35,198 nt of DNA, from the NCBI GenBank assembly GCA_036268995.1, contig DATATB010000171.1, positions 1 to 35,198 on the forward strand, in the 5' to 3' direction. Below, in pieces: positions 1 to 8,385 of this stretch. The position numbers and the translations under genes were made by a program. Source of the DNA: DATATB01 sp036268995. Its GTDB lineage: Bacteria; Planctomycetota; Planctomycetia; Pirellulales; PNKZ01. The notes beneath the pieces were generated by a model. That model was not told the origin of the DNA. It worked only from the letters and a program-made list of their open reading frames with translations, and did not search any database. Position 1 is the stretch's first letter; each line of letters starts with the position of its first letter.

Positions 1-373
1 AGCCTTGCGGCTGGAGTGCTTGGACCGCGAATTCCGAAGCCTTGATAAACACGACAAGATTCCACGAAGAATTAAACAACTATTTCAATCCCTCGCACTA
101 CTTGCCGCATGACCCGCCGCCAAACGTCGGAAAGTGCAGCCGCAAGGGGAGAGGGACTTTGCGGAGAAGTCGTTTTTCGGCTGATCCTCAGGCGATCTCA
201 GGACAGCGTAGCTATCGCGCGTGAGCGGCGAAGCGACCCCTGTTTAGCTGGGTCGCATTTGGCGATTGTGCCGATAGTGACGAATGGACGCGCAGCGTTG
301 CCCTGTCGGACAAGCTTGCAGGGCGCGGGCGGATGCGGCCGCGAGGGGGCGAGTTTCACGCTCGATCAGTACC
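1..373. other. Leader region without a convincing gene
   Basis: No open frame here has recognisable protein content. The short frames that exist are compositionally random. The stretch contains a 16-bp sequence at 126-141 that recurs as its reverse complement at 35082-35097, followed in both places by a G-rich GGGAGAGGG-like run, so it is probably a dispersed repeat. The last part is the upstream region of the outer-membrane factor gene. I see no clear sigma-70 promoter. Confidence 0.5.
126..141 (+). repeat. 16-bp sequence repeated in inverse at the right end
   Basis: GTCGGAAAGTGCAGCC occurs at 126-141. Its exact reverse complement is at 35082-35097. Both are followed (reading in the GTCGG direction) by a GGGAGAGG-like run, so the similarity extends beyond 16 bases with gaps. 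Probably two members of a dispersed repeat family, in opposite orientation. Confidence 0.7.
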
Positions 374-2071
374 GTGCATCAGCACTTACGCAGAGGCATT
401 TTGCCGCAGCGGCCACTACCGATCTGTCGGCGCCCCTCGGCTGCGCGCTGCTGGCTGCTGGCGTGCTTGCTGGCTATGGCGCTCTGTTCCGGCTGCACTC
501 CCTGGCGCGAGTATTTTCACAACGGATTCAAAGTCGGGCCGAACTACCGCACGCCACCGGCTCCGGTCGAGCAAGCCTGGATCGATACCGCGGATCGGCG
601 TCTACGCACGGACTCGGATGACTTGAGCCGCTGGTGGACGGTCTTCAATGATCCGGTGCTCGATTCGCTTGTCTGCCACGCTTACCAGCAGAATCTCACG
701 CTGCGCGAAGCCGGGTTCCGGGTGATGCAGGCCCGAGCGCAGTTGGGCATTGCCATGGGCAATCTGCTGCCGCAATCGCAAGGCGCCAGCGGCTCGTACA
801 CGCGCTACGGGCTGAGCCAGGAAACGGCCAACAACATTCTGGGTTTCGGCCTGCCGGGCGTACACCGCTTTTACGACCAATGGACGTATGGCCTGAACCT
901 AAACTGGGAGCTCGATTTCTGGGGCCGCTTTCGCCGGGCAGTCGAGTCGAATGCCGCCAGCTTGAACGCCTCGGTCAACGACTACGACGACGTGCTGGTG
1001 ACGCTGCTGGGCGACGTGGCGATGAACTATGTCCAGCTCCGGACCTTCGAGCAGCGGATCGCGTACGCGCAATCGAACATCGACTTGCAGCGCGAGACGC
1101 TGCGCATCGTCGAGGCCCGCTTTCGGGCCAACACGATCAGCGCGCTGGACGTACACCAGGCGCGCAGCACGCTGGGACAGACTGAAGCGGCGATCGCCGA
1201 GTTGCAGATCGATGCGCGGCAGGCGGCCAATCGGTTGTGCGTGCTGTTGGGCATGCCGCCGGAGGATTTGCGTGCTCGACTGGAGCCGCGGCCGATTCCG
1301 GTGGCGCCGCCGGAAGTGGCGATTGGCATTCCGGCCGGGCTGCTGCGCCGGCGGCCGGACGTGCGCCGCGCCGAGCGCGCGGCGGCGGCCCAGAGCGCGC
1401 AGATTGGCATCGCCGAATCGGACTTGTATCCGCATATCGCGATCGCCGGCACGATCGGCTACGCGGCAGAGAATTTCGCCCACTTGAACGAGCCGCTGGC
1501 CATGTATGGAGCCGTGGGCCCGCAGTTCCAGTGGAACTTGCTGAATTACAATCGCATTCGCAACAACGTGCGGGTGCAGGATGCTAGATTTCGCGAGCTG
1601 GTCACGGCCTACCAGCAAACCGTGCTCATGGCCGAGCAGGAGGTCGAAAACGGCCTGGTGCAATTCCTGCGGGCCCAGCAGCGCTCGCAGTTCCAAGGCA
1701 CGAGCGTCGACGAGGCGTTGCAGGCGGTCAAGCTGGTGCTGGTTCAGTATCAGGCCGGCACGGTCGACTTTACGCGCGTTACCCAGCTCGAGTTGAATCT
1801 CGTCACGCAGCAAGACACGCTGGCGCAGGCACGGGGCGAGATCGCCTTGGGACTGACGCAGGTGTACCGCGCGCTGGGCGGCGGGTGGGAAATTCGCTTC
1901 CAAGGCTGCACGGCATCGCCGCTCGCGCCGCCGGGACAAGTGCCGGCCGAAGCGGTTGCGCCGCCTGACCTGGTGCCCGTGCCTGATCTGGTGCCCGTGC
2001 CCGGCTTGCCGGCACCGGCGCCGCCGTCGAGCACCTTGCCGGGGGCCGATCAATTCCGCAAGGTGGAATAA
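374..2071 (+). CDS. NodT-family outer-membrane efflux lipoprotein (TolC-like)
   Basis: Outer-membrane channel subunit of a tripartite efflux pump, expected to form a trimeric alpha/beta barrel that connects a periplasmic adaptor to the exterior. The frame is open from an ATG at 284, but GTG at 374 gives a proper lipoprotein signal: a basic start, hydrophobic WLLACLLAMALC and the lipobox-like LCSGC. The -3 residue is Cys instead of the usual Leu, so lipidation is likely but not certain. After it come the family hallmarks PNYRTPPAP and WWTVFNDPVLDSLV, followed by two OEP repeats, the second containing GLLRRRPDVRRAERAAAA. The length of about 565 aa exceeds a typical NodT protein because of a Pro/Val-rich tail with a duplicated hexapeptide. 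The gene converges on emrB/emrA, which supply the inner-membrane pump and adaptor. Confidence 0.9.
   Translation: MHQHLRRGILPQRPLPICRRPSAARCWLLACLLAMALCSGCTPWREYFHNGFKVGPNYRTPPAPVEQAWIDTADRRLRTDSDDLSRWWTVFNDPVLDSLVCHAYQQNLTLREAGFRVMQARAQLGIAMGNLLPQSQGASGSYTRYGLSQETANNILGFGLPGVHRFYDQWTYGLNLNWELDFWGRFRRAVESNAASLNASVNDYDDVLVTLLGDVAMNYVQLRTFEQRIAYAQSNIDLQRETLRIVEARFRANTISALDVHQARSTLGQTEAAIAELQIDARQAANRLCVLLGMPPEDLRARLEPRPIPVAPPEVAIGIPAGLLRRRPDVRRAERAAAAQSAQIGIAESDLYPHIAIAGTIGYAAENFAHLNEPLAMYGAVGPQFQWNLLNYNRIRNNVRVQDARFRELVTAYQQTVLMAEQEVENGLVQFLRAQQRSQFQGTSVDEALQAVKLVLVQYQAGTVDFTRVTQLELNLVTQQDTLAQARGEIALGLTQVYRALGGGWEIRFQGCTASPLAPPGQVPAEAVAPPDLVPVPDLVPVPGLPAPAPPSSTLPGADQFRKVE
1964..1999 (+). repeat. 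Two tandem 18-bp units in the efflux lipoprotein tail
   Basis: Positions 1964-1981 and 1982-1999 are the same 18-bp unit with one substitution (C/T at the sixth base). Each encodes the hexapeptide PDLVPV. A partial third unit follows. This is a local slippage-type expansion inside the Pro-rich C-terminus of the efflux lipoprotein, not a mobile repeat. Confidence 0.85.
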
Positions 2072-2194
2072 CGCGCTGCATCGGGTGCCGTGCGGGCAGC
2101 TCAAAAAGTGGGTGGGTCTGGAGCTCAGCTCCGCAGGGGACGGCAAAGGAGCGTCGCCCTTTCAGGGCTTGCCTGCATTTTTCGCGTTGGGAGT

Positions 2195-2242
2195 CCAGGG
2201 GCTCACGCCCCCTGGCTAACGACTTTCGGCCCCATCGGGGCG
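2195..2242. repeat. Intergenic hairpin repeat between convergent genes
   Basis: The 236-bp gap between the convergent efflux genes contains an imperfect hairpin at 2195-2215 (arms CCAGGGGC and GCCCCCTGG, loop TCAC). A second shorter G/C hairpin around GGCCCCATCGGGGC follows at about 2229-2242. No T-run follows either one, so a canonical intrinsic terminator is not supported, although they sit where both transcripts would end. The look is that of a REP-type palindromic repeat. Confidence 0.5.
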
Positions 2243-2307
2243 AAGAACCGGCCAACGCGAACTCTCACAAATCAGACGCTCGTACCTGCTGCCGGAGCTG
2301 GATGCTT

Positions 2308-3915
2308 CTATTCCGCGCCGATGTGCGCGCCCTTCTCGGCCACGGAACGGCGCATCAGCGGCACCAGCAAAATGAGCGCAAACGGGACCACGGCCAGGCA
2401 CCAAAACACGTCGAAGTAGGCCAGCGATAGGCCCTGCTGATCGCGCGCGTTTGCCAGGACTTGCCAGGCCATTTCCTGCGATGCCGCCGGGTCGCCGGTG
2501 TGGCGGAGAAAGAACTCCTGGCCTTGATCCAGCATCGAGTTTACCGCGGGATTGAACGGATCGAGGTGCTCGCCCAGCCGCAGCACATGGAACTGCTCGC
2601 GGCGCTCGGCAATTGTCTGCGACACCGAAGTGCCCACGCTTCCGCCTTCGTTGCGCAGCAGGCTGAACAACCCGACCGCGGCGCCGCGCATCGTACGTGG
2701 AATGTATAAATAGGCTGCCACGTTAATCGGCGCAAAAATCCATGACAGCCCGATAATCATCACCACGCGCGGCCAGATCACCTCGAAGGGGCTGATCTCG
2801 AGGTTCATATTGGCCATCCACAGGTTGCCGATGCCCATGATCAGCAGGCCGGCGGCGATGAGCCAGCGTGCGTCCATTCCCCGCCCGATCAAGAGGCCGA
2901 CGAGCGGCAGCATCAGCACCGAGAAAAACCCGGAGGGGGACATTACCAGCCCGGAGCTCGTGGCGTCGTAGCCAAACAGCGCCTGCAACAGGGCGGGCAG
3001 CGAGGTGCTGGCCCCGTATAGCACGCCGTAGGCGCAAAAGGTGATCAAGCACGATGCCGCGAAGTTGCGCTCCGCCAGGGGATGAAAATCGACCACGGGA
3101 TGCGCACTGCGCATTTCGTGGAAGACGAGCCCCACGAGCGAGACCACGAACAGGACGAGCAGCGTTTGCACGCGCCAGAACGGGTCGCCCAGCCAGTCCC
3201 ATTGCTGCCCCTTGCTGAGCATGACCTCCCAGCAAACGATGAGCACGGCCAGCAAGACCAGGCCCAGGGTGTCGAGATTCAGCGGGCCCTTGCGCAACTC
3301 CTGCCGCTCTTGCTTCAGATACTCGGGGTCTTCGAGCAGCGCATAGGAAGCCAGAAACGCCAGCGTGCCGATGGGGAGGTTGATGTAAAAGATCCAACGC
3401 CAGGAATAATTGTCCGTGATCCAGCCGCCCAGCGTCGGTCCTAGAACCGGCGCGATCAAGGCCGCGACGCCAAACAGCGTCATGGCGGCGCCTTGTTTCT
3501 CGGGCGGAAAACTGTCGAGCAGCACGCCCTGCGTCGATGGTTGCAGGCCGCCACCGGCCAGCCCCTGCAAGACGCGAAAGAAGATCAACTCCCCCAGGCT
3601 GCTCGACGAACCGCACAGGCCCGAGCTGATCGTGAACACGGCGATCGACAGCAGGAAATAATTACGCCGACCCAGACGCGCCGAGAGCCAGCCGGAAATC
3701 GGCAGGATGAAGGCGTTGGCCGCCAGGTAGCTGGTGATAACCCATTCGCTGTCGATCACGGCGGCCGACAAACCGCCGGCAATGTACCGCAGCGCCACGT
3801 TGGCGATGGTCGTATCGAGCACTTCCATGAACGTCGGCACCACGACAGCCACGGCCACGATCCAGGGATTGATCGCGGGACGACTGGCCGGCAGTGGCAG
3901 CTCCGCGACACTCAT
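2308..3915 (-). CDS. emrB: DHA2-family (EmrB/QacA) 14-TM drug:H+ antiporter
   Basis: Inner-membrane major-facilitator pump exporting hydrophobic compounds in exchange for protons. The 535-aa protein has about 14 hydrophobic segments. It carries the DHA2 signatures: VLDTTIANVAL in TM1, the loop 2-3 motif GWLSARLGRR, the RVLQGLAGGGLQPS motif in TM4, and motif C-like APVLGPTLGGWITDNYSWRWIF in TM5. The N-terminal ATG overlaps the last codons of emrA in an ATGA arrangement, implying translational coupling. The C-terminus ends in a short charged cytoplasmic tail. Length and motif order match EmrB, and the adaptor upstream makes the assignment firm. The substrate cannot be told from sequence. Confidence 0.92.
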   Translation of the reverse strand: MSVAELPLPASRPAINPWIVAVAVVVPTFMEVLDTTIANVALRYIAGGLSAAVIDSEWVITSYLAANAFILPISGWLSARLGRRNYFLLSIAVFTISSGLCGSSSSLGELIFFRVLQGLAGGGLQPSTQGVLLDSFPPEKQGAAMTLFGVAALIAPVLGPTLGGWITDNYSWRWIFYINLPIGTLAFLASYALLEDPEYLKQERQELRKGPLNLDTLGLVLLAVLIVCWEVMLSKGQQWDWLGDPFWRVQTLLVLFVVSLVGLVFHEMRSAHPVVDFHPLAERNFAASCLITFCAYGVLYGASTSLPALLQALFGYDATSSGLVMSPSGFFSVLMLPLVGLLIGRGMDARWLIAAGLLIMGIGNLWMANMNLEISPFEVIWPRVVMIIGLSWIFAPINVAAYLYIPRTMRGAAVGLFSLLRNEGGSVGTSVSQTIAERREQFHVLRLGEHLDPFNPAVNSMLDQGQEFFLRHTGDPAASQEMAWQVLANARDQQGLSLAYFDVFWCLAVVPFALILLVPLMRRSVAEKGAHIGAE

Positions 3916-5477
3916 GGGGCCTTCTTCAGCGTCGTGGGCGTGCCAACGTCCAGCTTCTCGACCGGCAATTCCATCGGCGGCTGCAACATCTCGCCGGCGT
4001 GCGGCCCCTCGGCCGGCTCCTTGTAGAACACGTGCGGCTCGACCGATAGGCCGATAAAGAGCGGCTGGCGGCGGGGATCGTAGTTCACCACTTCAATGCG
4101 CACGGGCAGCCGTTGCACGACCTTGACGAAGTTGCCGGTGGCGTTTTCGGCCGGCAGCAAGGCCAGCGTCGAACCGGTGCCCATGGTGAAGCCGGAAATC
4201 CGGCCCTCGAAGGTCCGTTTGTGGCCGTACATGTCCACGTCCAATTCCGCGCGCTGACCGATCCGCAAGTTGGCCAGTTGCGTTTCTTTGAAATTGGCGT
4301 CCACCCAAATCTCGCGCAGCGAGCGGACGGCCATGACTTGCTGGCCGGCCAGCAGATTATTGCCGGGGTTGACGTTGCGGCGCGTGACCACGCCGTCGAT
4401 TTCGGCCAGCACGTCGCACCAGTGCAGGTTTAGCCGCGCCTGCTTCAGATCTTGCTCGGCCTGGGCCAGCCTGGCCTCGGCCTGCTTGATGCCCGGCGCG
4501 TCGCGAATGACCTTGGCATAGATGCGGTCGATGTTCCCGTGCGGGTCGCGGCGATAGAACTCATCGATCGCTTGCTTCGGAGTCGCGTTGTACGACGAGG
4601 GAAAAATACCCAGCGGTGCCGCGCTCGAGAGCAGATCAGCCAGCGCCTGGCGAACGGTGGAAAAATTCTGGTCGAGATCGGGAGGCACCTTGGCCAGATC
4701 GGGATCCTTGGCCGCGGACTTGGCGAGTCCCAGGCCGGCGCGAATCTGGTGTACCGCTTCCAGCGCCTGTTTCACGTCGGCATCGGCGACACGATACGCC
4801 TCTTCTGCCCGATCGACGTCTTGTTGGCTGATGGCGCCCGGCGTCTTTTGCAACTGATGCGCCCGCGCCAAATCGGCCTGCGCCCGAAACAGTTTGGCCC
4901 GGCTCGATTCCACTGCCGCCACGTTGGCCGACAGCAGCGCCACCTGGTTCTCGACGTCTTCGATGGCGTGCTCGAGCTTGTAGCGATTGCTGCGGGCTTG
5001 GGCAATCTGCGCGCGGACCTGGTCCTGCGCGGCGACGAGATCGGCCTTGGCCAGCTGCAATGCGGCCTGCTTCAAGTCGAGCTGAATCTGATACGGCTCC
5101 TTGTCCAGTTGGACCAGCACCGCTCCGGCACGGACTTGATTGTTGTCGTCGACCAGCACCGTGGTCACCTGGCCCGAAACGCGCGGGGCCACAAAGGTCA
5201 CGTGCCCGTTTACGTAGGCATCGTCGGTCGAAACCGTGTTCAGCATGCGCTCGATCTTGGGCGCCGCCACGATCGCCAGGGCGATCACCACCACGCAAGC
5301 CACCGCGCCGATGAGCCACCGCCGCCGACTTTTTGGAGCCGCGGCCGCGGGCTTTGGCGGCCTCGAGGGCTCGGCCGGAGGCGGCGCGGCGACGGCGACC
5401 GTGGTGGCGATGCTGGCGGCAGGTTTCGCAACGGCGCCTGCCGCGGCGTCCTGCGGTTTTTCGGCTTCGTGAGTCAT
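3912..5477 (-). CDS. emrA: HlyD/EmrA-family membrane-fusion adaptor
   Basis: Periplasmic adaptor linking the EmrB-like pump to the outer-membrane factor. The 521-aa protein begins with an unusually long Pro/Ala-rich cytoplasmic segment of about 50 residues. One transmembrane helix follows (WLIGAVACVVVIALAIVAA, roughly residues 54-72). Next comes the biotinyl-lipoyl half domain (NGHVTFVAPRVSGQVTTV), a long coiled-coil hairpin, and the second half (CDVLAEIDGVVTRRNVNPGN) leading into the beta-barrel region (WVDANFKETQL). The hairpin is longer than in E. coli EmrA: an insertion with a FPSSYNATP segment lies at its tip. First gene of the emrA-emrB pair with a 4-bp overlap. No regulator lies beside it. 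Confidence 0.92.
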   Translation of the reverse strand: MTHEAEKPQDAAAGAVAKPAASIATTVAVAAPPPAEPSRPPKPAAAAPKSRRRWLIGAVACVVVIALAIVAAPKIERMLNTVSTDDAYVNGHVTFVAPRVSGQVTTVLVDDNNQVRAGAVLVQLDKEPYQIQLDLKQAALQLAKADLVAAQDQVRAQIAQARSNRYKLEHAIEDVENQVALLSANVAAVESSRAKLFRAQADLARAHQLQKTPGAISQQDVDRAEEAYRVADADVKQALEAVHQIRAGLGLAKSAAKDPDLAKVPPDLDQNFSTVRQALADLLSSAAPLGIFPSSYNATPKQAIDEFYRRDPHGNIDRIYAKVIRDAPGIKQAEARLAQAEQDLKQARLNLHWCDVLAEIDGVVTRRNVNPGNNLLAGQQVMAVRSLREIWVDANFKETQLANLRIGQRAELDVDMYGHKRTFEGRISGFTMGTGSTLALLPAENATGNFVKVVQRLPVRIEVVNYDPRRQPLFIGLSVEPHVFYKEPAEGPHAGEMLQPPMELPVEKLDVGTPTTLKKAP

Positions 5478-5752
5478 GCCGGGTCTCTCGGAGTGAAGCG
5501 ACGATCCAAGGCAAACGGCTCCGCCTGGCAGCGGAGCAGGGCAAGCGTATGCATCGCCTCGCCCACTGGATAATCGTATTGCGCTGCCTGCTTACGGCCG
5601 GCATTATAGTCCGCGGCCGTTGGAGCAACATGCAAATCGTTGACGCCGCCACGCCGCACCGCGTATCATTGGCAAACGTCGGGCTGCATCGTTTCGATGC
5701 GGCTTTTCGCTCGTGCTTTTTTTGATTGCCGGCTCTCATCCGGCGCAGGGGG
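5478..5752. promoter_or_regulatory. Divergent intergenic region (emrAB / RNA methyltransferase)
   Basis: This 275-bp region separates two divergent transcription units and should hold both promoters. A perfect TATAAT occurs on the minus strand at 5608-5603, pointing toward emrA, but no well-spaced TTGACA-like -35 element accompanies it. For the rightward gene, a G-run (GGGGG) lies just before the ATG at 5753. No operator-like palindrome was seen. Confidence 0.3.
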
Positions 5753-6589
5753 ATGTCCGACTGCTCGTCCGCGGCATTGATCCAAAAAACCTTGGCCCGA
5801 GTGCGAGCGCTGGCGCACCCGCGGACGCGGCGGGTTGAAGGCTGTTTCTGGATCGAAGGCGTGCGGAGCTTCGTGCAGGCCTGCGATGCGAAGCTCGCGG
5901 TCGATACGGTGGTCTTTAGTCCCATTCTGCTCAAGAGCCCCCTGGTCGAAAAACTCGTTCGTCGCCAGGCTGCCGCCGGCGCTGCCCGGGTGCGCGTCAG
6001 TCCCGAGCAGTTCCGCACCATTTGCACGACGCCCCGGGCGTCCGGCATTGGGGCAATCGTCCGGCAGACGTGGATGCCGCTCGCGCAAGCCGATCCGTCA
6101 CACGGCCTGTGTTGGCTGATTGTCGAAGCCATCCGATCGCCGGGCAATTTGGGAACGATCCTGCGAACGGCCGACGCCTGCTCGGTGGGTGGAATCATCT
6201 TCGTCGGACCGCAATGCGATCCCTTCGATCCGACCGTGCTGCGGGCCAGCATGGGCGGCATTTGCCATTTGCCGCTGGTGCGTACCACGCACGAAGAACT
6301 CGGCCGCTGGGCCCAGCGGCACCCAGTCAGCTTCGTGGGCTTGTCGCCTGATGCCGAGTGCCCGTGGACCGAGACGCCAATCACCGGGCCGCTGGGTTTG
6401 GTGATCGGCGAAGAACGCGAAGGACTGTCCTCGCGGCTGCGGACTTTGTGTCACACGCTGGTCAGCCTGCCGATGGCCGGTCATGCCGACTCGCTCAACG
6501 TCGGCGTTGCCACCGGCGTGATGCTGTATGAAATGGTGCGCCGCCGACCGCCGCAGGGGCGATGCAGAATGAGGAATGCGGAATCATGA
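5753..6589 (+). CDS. SpoU/TrmH-family RNA 2'-O-ribose methyltransferase
   Basis: S-adenosylmethionine-dependent methylation of a ribose 2'-OH in tRNA or rRNA. The 278-aa protein has an N-terminal substrate-binding subdomain (FWIEGVRSFVQACD) and the trefoil-knot SPOUT fold. Motif 1 is EAIRSPGNLGTILRTADA, motif 2 is GLVIGEEREGLSS, and motif 3 is LPMAGHADSLNVGVATGVML; together these form the SAM pocket and dimer interface. The ATG at 5753 is preferred over an upstream TTG at 5726 because a G-run lies at Shine-Dalgarno distance. The last nine residues (RCRMRNAES) come from an AATGAGGAATGCGGAATCATG stretch that looks like intergenic repeat DNA, so the C-terminus is probably extended by it. Which RNA and position are modified cannot be decided. 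Confidence 0.9.
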   Translation: MSDCSSAALIQKTLARVRALAHPRTRRVEGCFWIEGVRSFVQACDAKLAVDTVVFSPILLKSPLVEKLVRRQAAAGAARVRVSPEQFRTICTTPRASGIGAIVRQTWMPLAQADPSHGLCWLIVEAIRSPGNLGTILRTADACSVGGIIFVGPQCDPFDPTVLRASMGGICHLPLVRTTHEELGRWAQRHPVSFVGLSPDAECPWTETPITGPLGLVIGEEREGLSSRLRTLCHTLVSLPMAGHADSLNVGVATGVMLYEMVRRRPPQGRCRMRNAES

Positions 6590-6626
6590 ATGGATGGCGC
6601 CGGCTATGACGCGTCGCGCTGGCGGA

Positions 6627-8096
6627 TCAGAGTTCGGCCACCAGCCGGTCGACTTCGCGAAGTTGATCATCGACGCGCGAAGTCAGCTCGCTTTGCTGCT
6701 GCCAGCGCTCGAGCGCGGCAAAGCAGTCGGCATCGACGCCGCGGCCCACGTCGCTGGACATGATTTCGTGAATGCGCGACCAGGGAAGCGCATCGCGGTA
6801 GGGCCGCTTGGCGCTCATGGCCTCGCAGATATCGGCCACGGCCAGCACTTTCGCGACCCAGTGCAGCTCGGTGCCCTCGATGCGGCGATGGTAGCCGCGG
6901 CCGTCGAGCCGCTCGTGATGGGCACTGGCCACGTCGGCCAGCAGGTGAAAGGCATCCACCTGTTCGAGAATCCGCTGCGAATAGTCGGGATGCTTGCGAA
7001 TCTGGACGAATTCTTCGTCCGTCGGCTTGCCCGGCTTGTCGAGGATCATGTTCGAGACGCCCAGCTTGCCGATATCGTGCAGCAGCGCCGCGCGGCGGAT
7101 GTCGCGCAGCAGCTCGGGCGAACAGTTGAATTGTTCAGCAATGCCCAGCGAGATTTCGGCCACGCGCGTGGAGTGCTGATAGGTCCACGGGCTCTTGGCG
7201 TCGACCACCTTGGCAAACGCCTCCGCCACGCGGTCGAGGCATGCTTCGTCCGCCAGCAGCACGGCGTCATCGGGCTCCCAGCGGCGCATTTCGACCAGCA
7301 AGTTCTCGCTCTTGAGCCGGCCCCAGAACGCACTGTCGCCCTTGAACGTCAGCAGGGCGTCGACCAGCCCCGGGTCGAACCACGTGCCGCGCCGCTGCCG
7401 GGCCACGTCGATGGCCGCCTGCTGTCCATGCGTCGTGAAAAACACCTCGACGGTTTGCGCCAGGCAGCAGATGCGGCCCAACAGCGATATCTCGCGGCCT
7501 TTGAGGCCACGGGGAAATCCCCGGCCGTTCCAGTGCTCGTCAAGGTCGAGGATCGCGCCGGCCGTGGCCTCGGGCAGCAGCAACGTGCGGGCGATTTCTG
7601 CGCCGCGATGGCAGCGAACTTCGATGATTTTGCGGGCCCCTTCCGCGCCGCCACGGGCCAGGGCCGCCATCCTCAAGAGCTTTTCGACGATGGAACCGCC
7701 CACCGCGCATTGGTTCCAGCAATGCGTGAGCTTTGCGCCGGCTTTGGTCCAGTCGACCGTTTTGACCGATCGCTTGACCAGGTGATCGTCGGCCCCGAAG
7801 AGATAGGCCATTTTCGCCGCGTTGCTCGAACAGCCGAGGTCTTTCAAGAGCAAGGCATAGAACAGTGCCGAGCGGTCGGCGACGGGCAAGCGTAGCGCTT
7901 CGGCCAGGCGTATGCCGATCAACACGCTGCGCATCGAGTGTCCGGCCGGCTGTCCCTGGGTAATATCCAGCGCCACCGACAGGGCCGAAATGATCTCCGA
8001 AAATCGGATTTTGGTGGCCACGATCAGCCGCTGCGAGCCAGGCCCGGCGGCATTGGGCGGACAAACCGGGCTTCCCTCGCACGAACCGGTCGACAT
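6627..8096 (-). CDS. Tandem HD-GYP protein (degenerate first copy)
   Basis: Predicted cyclic-di-GMP phosphodiesterase or related metal-dependent phosphohydrolase, soluble, 489 aa. The second copy (about residues 300-465) is a good HD-GYP domain: QHSTRVAE, LLHDIGKLGVSN (H340-D341), KHP at 368-370 and HHERLDGRGYH at 393-403. The final Pro of GYP is His. The first copy (about residues 50-250) has the same skeleton but is worn: GHS at 52-54, KDLG where HDIG is expected, RCHRGAEIA, and DEHWNGRGFP (186-195) where HHExxDGxGYP is expected. It may be regulatory instead of catalytic. No receiver or membrane segment is present. The ATG at 8096 is assumed; the first 25 residues look unstructured and a later start is possible. 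Confidence 0.85.
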   Translation of the reverse strand: MSTGSCEGSPVCPPNAAGPGSQRLIVATKIRFSEIISALSVALDITQGQPAGHSMRSVLIGIRLAEALRLPVADRSALFYALLLKDLGCSSNAAKMAYLFGADDHLVKRSVKTVDWTKAGAKLTHCWNQCAVGGSIVEKLLRMAALARGGAEGARKIIEVRCHRGAEIARTLLLPEATAGAILDLDEHWNGRGFPRGLKGREISLLGRICCLAQTVEVFFTTHGQQAAIDVARQRRGTWFDPGLVDALLTFKGDSAFWGRLKSENLLVEMRRWEPDDAVLLADEACLDRVAEAFAKVVDAKSPWTYQHSTRVAEISLGIAEQFNCSPELLRDIRRAALLHDIGKLGVSNMILDKPGKPTDEEFVQIRKHPDYSQRILEQVDAFHLLADVASAHHERLDGRGYHRRIEGTELHWVAKVLAVADICEAMSAKRPYRDALPWSRIHEIMSSDVGRGVDADCFAALERWQQQSELTSRVDDQLREVDRLVAEL

Positions 8097-8228
8097 ACCG
8101 CGATCTCACGTTGCTGCAGTGTTTCCTCCCGGCCAGAGAGACCGGTCCATCCCAAGGATACGTCACGCCGCCGATCCGGTTATGCCGATTGGTGCGGCTT
8201 CGCGGTCGATTCGCCCTATTCTCGTCAC

Positions 8229-8286
8229 ACCGTAGACCTCCCGCTCCGCGGGAGGACGCGTCCCGGCGGAGCGGGACGACTACGGT
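8229..8286. repeat. Nested palindrome able to form a three-way junction
   Basis: Outer arms ACCGTAG (8229-8235) and CTACGGT (8280-8286) are exact reverse complements. They enclose two smaller hairpins: CCTCCCGC/GCGGGAGG (8237-8244 and 8248-8255) and GTCCCG/CGGGAC (8260-8265 and 8272-8277). The whole 58 bp folds as a clover-like cruciform in DNA or RNA. It sits between the HD-GYP gene and the sdpR-like promoter, and resembles the mobile palindromic repeats scattered in planctomycete intergenic DNA. Confidence 0.75.
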
Positions 8287-8327
8287 TCTTATGCCGCCGC
8301 ATTGACGGCGTTTCGGCCGGCCACTAT

Positions 8328-8347
8328 ATTTCAATAGTTATTGAAAT
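8328..8347 (+). promoter_or_regulatory. Palindromic operator of the sdpR-sdpI-like pair
   Basis: Perfect inverted repeat ATTTCAATA / TATTGAAAT with a 2-bp centre (GT), 39 bp before the GTG start of the ArsR-type repressor. It is an AT-rich island in GC-rich DNA. ArsR-family dimers bind imperfect palindromes of this size overlapping their own promoters, so autoregulation is the natural reading. Confidence 0.75.
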
Positions 8348-8385
8348 GCTGAAGCATCGTCTACAGAAAAACTCGGCGGACTGCC

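Noticed and set aside
1964..1999. CRISPR-like or regulatory tandem repeat
   Set aside because: Only two full 18-bp units without spacers, in frame inside a coding tail (PDLVPV twice).
899..2146. 415-codon minus-strand frame within the NodT gene
   Set aside because: Antisense shadow of a clear outer-membrane factor; it also crosses the intergenic repeat.
2195..2242. Rho-independent terminator between the efflux genes
   Set aside because: Hairpins are present but no T-run follows on either strand; kept only as a palindromic repeat.
4636..6384. Long open frame of 582 codons on the minus strand across the emrA start and the methyltransferase
   Set aside because: Arg/Ser/Gly-rich translation with no domain, antisense to or out of frame with two well-supported genes; typical of high-GC shadow frames.
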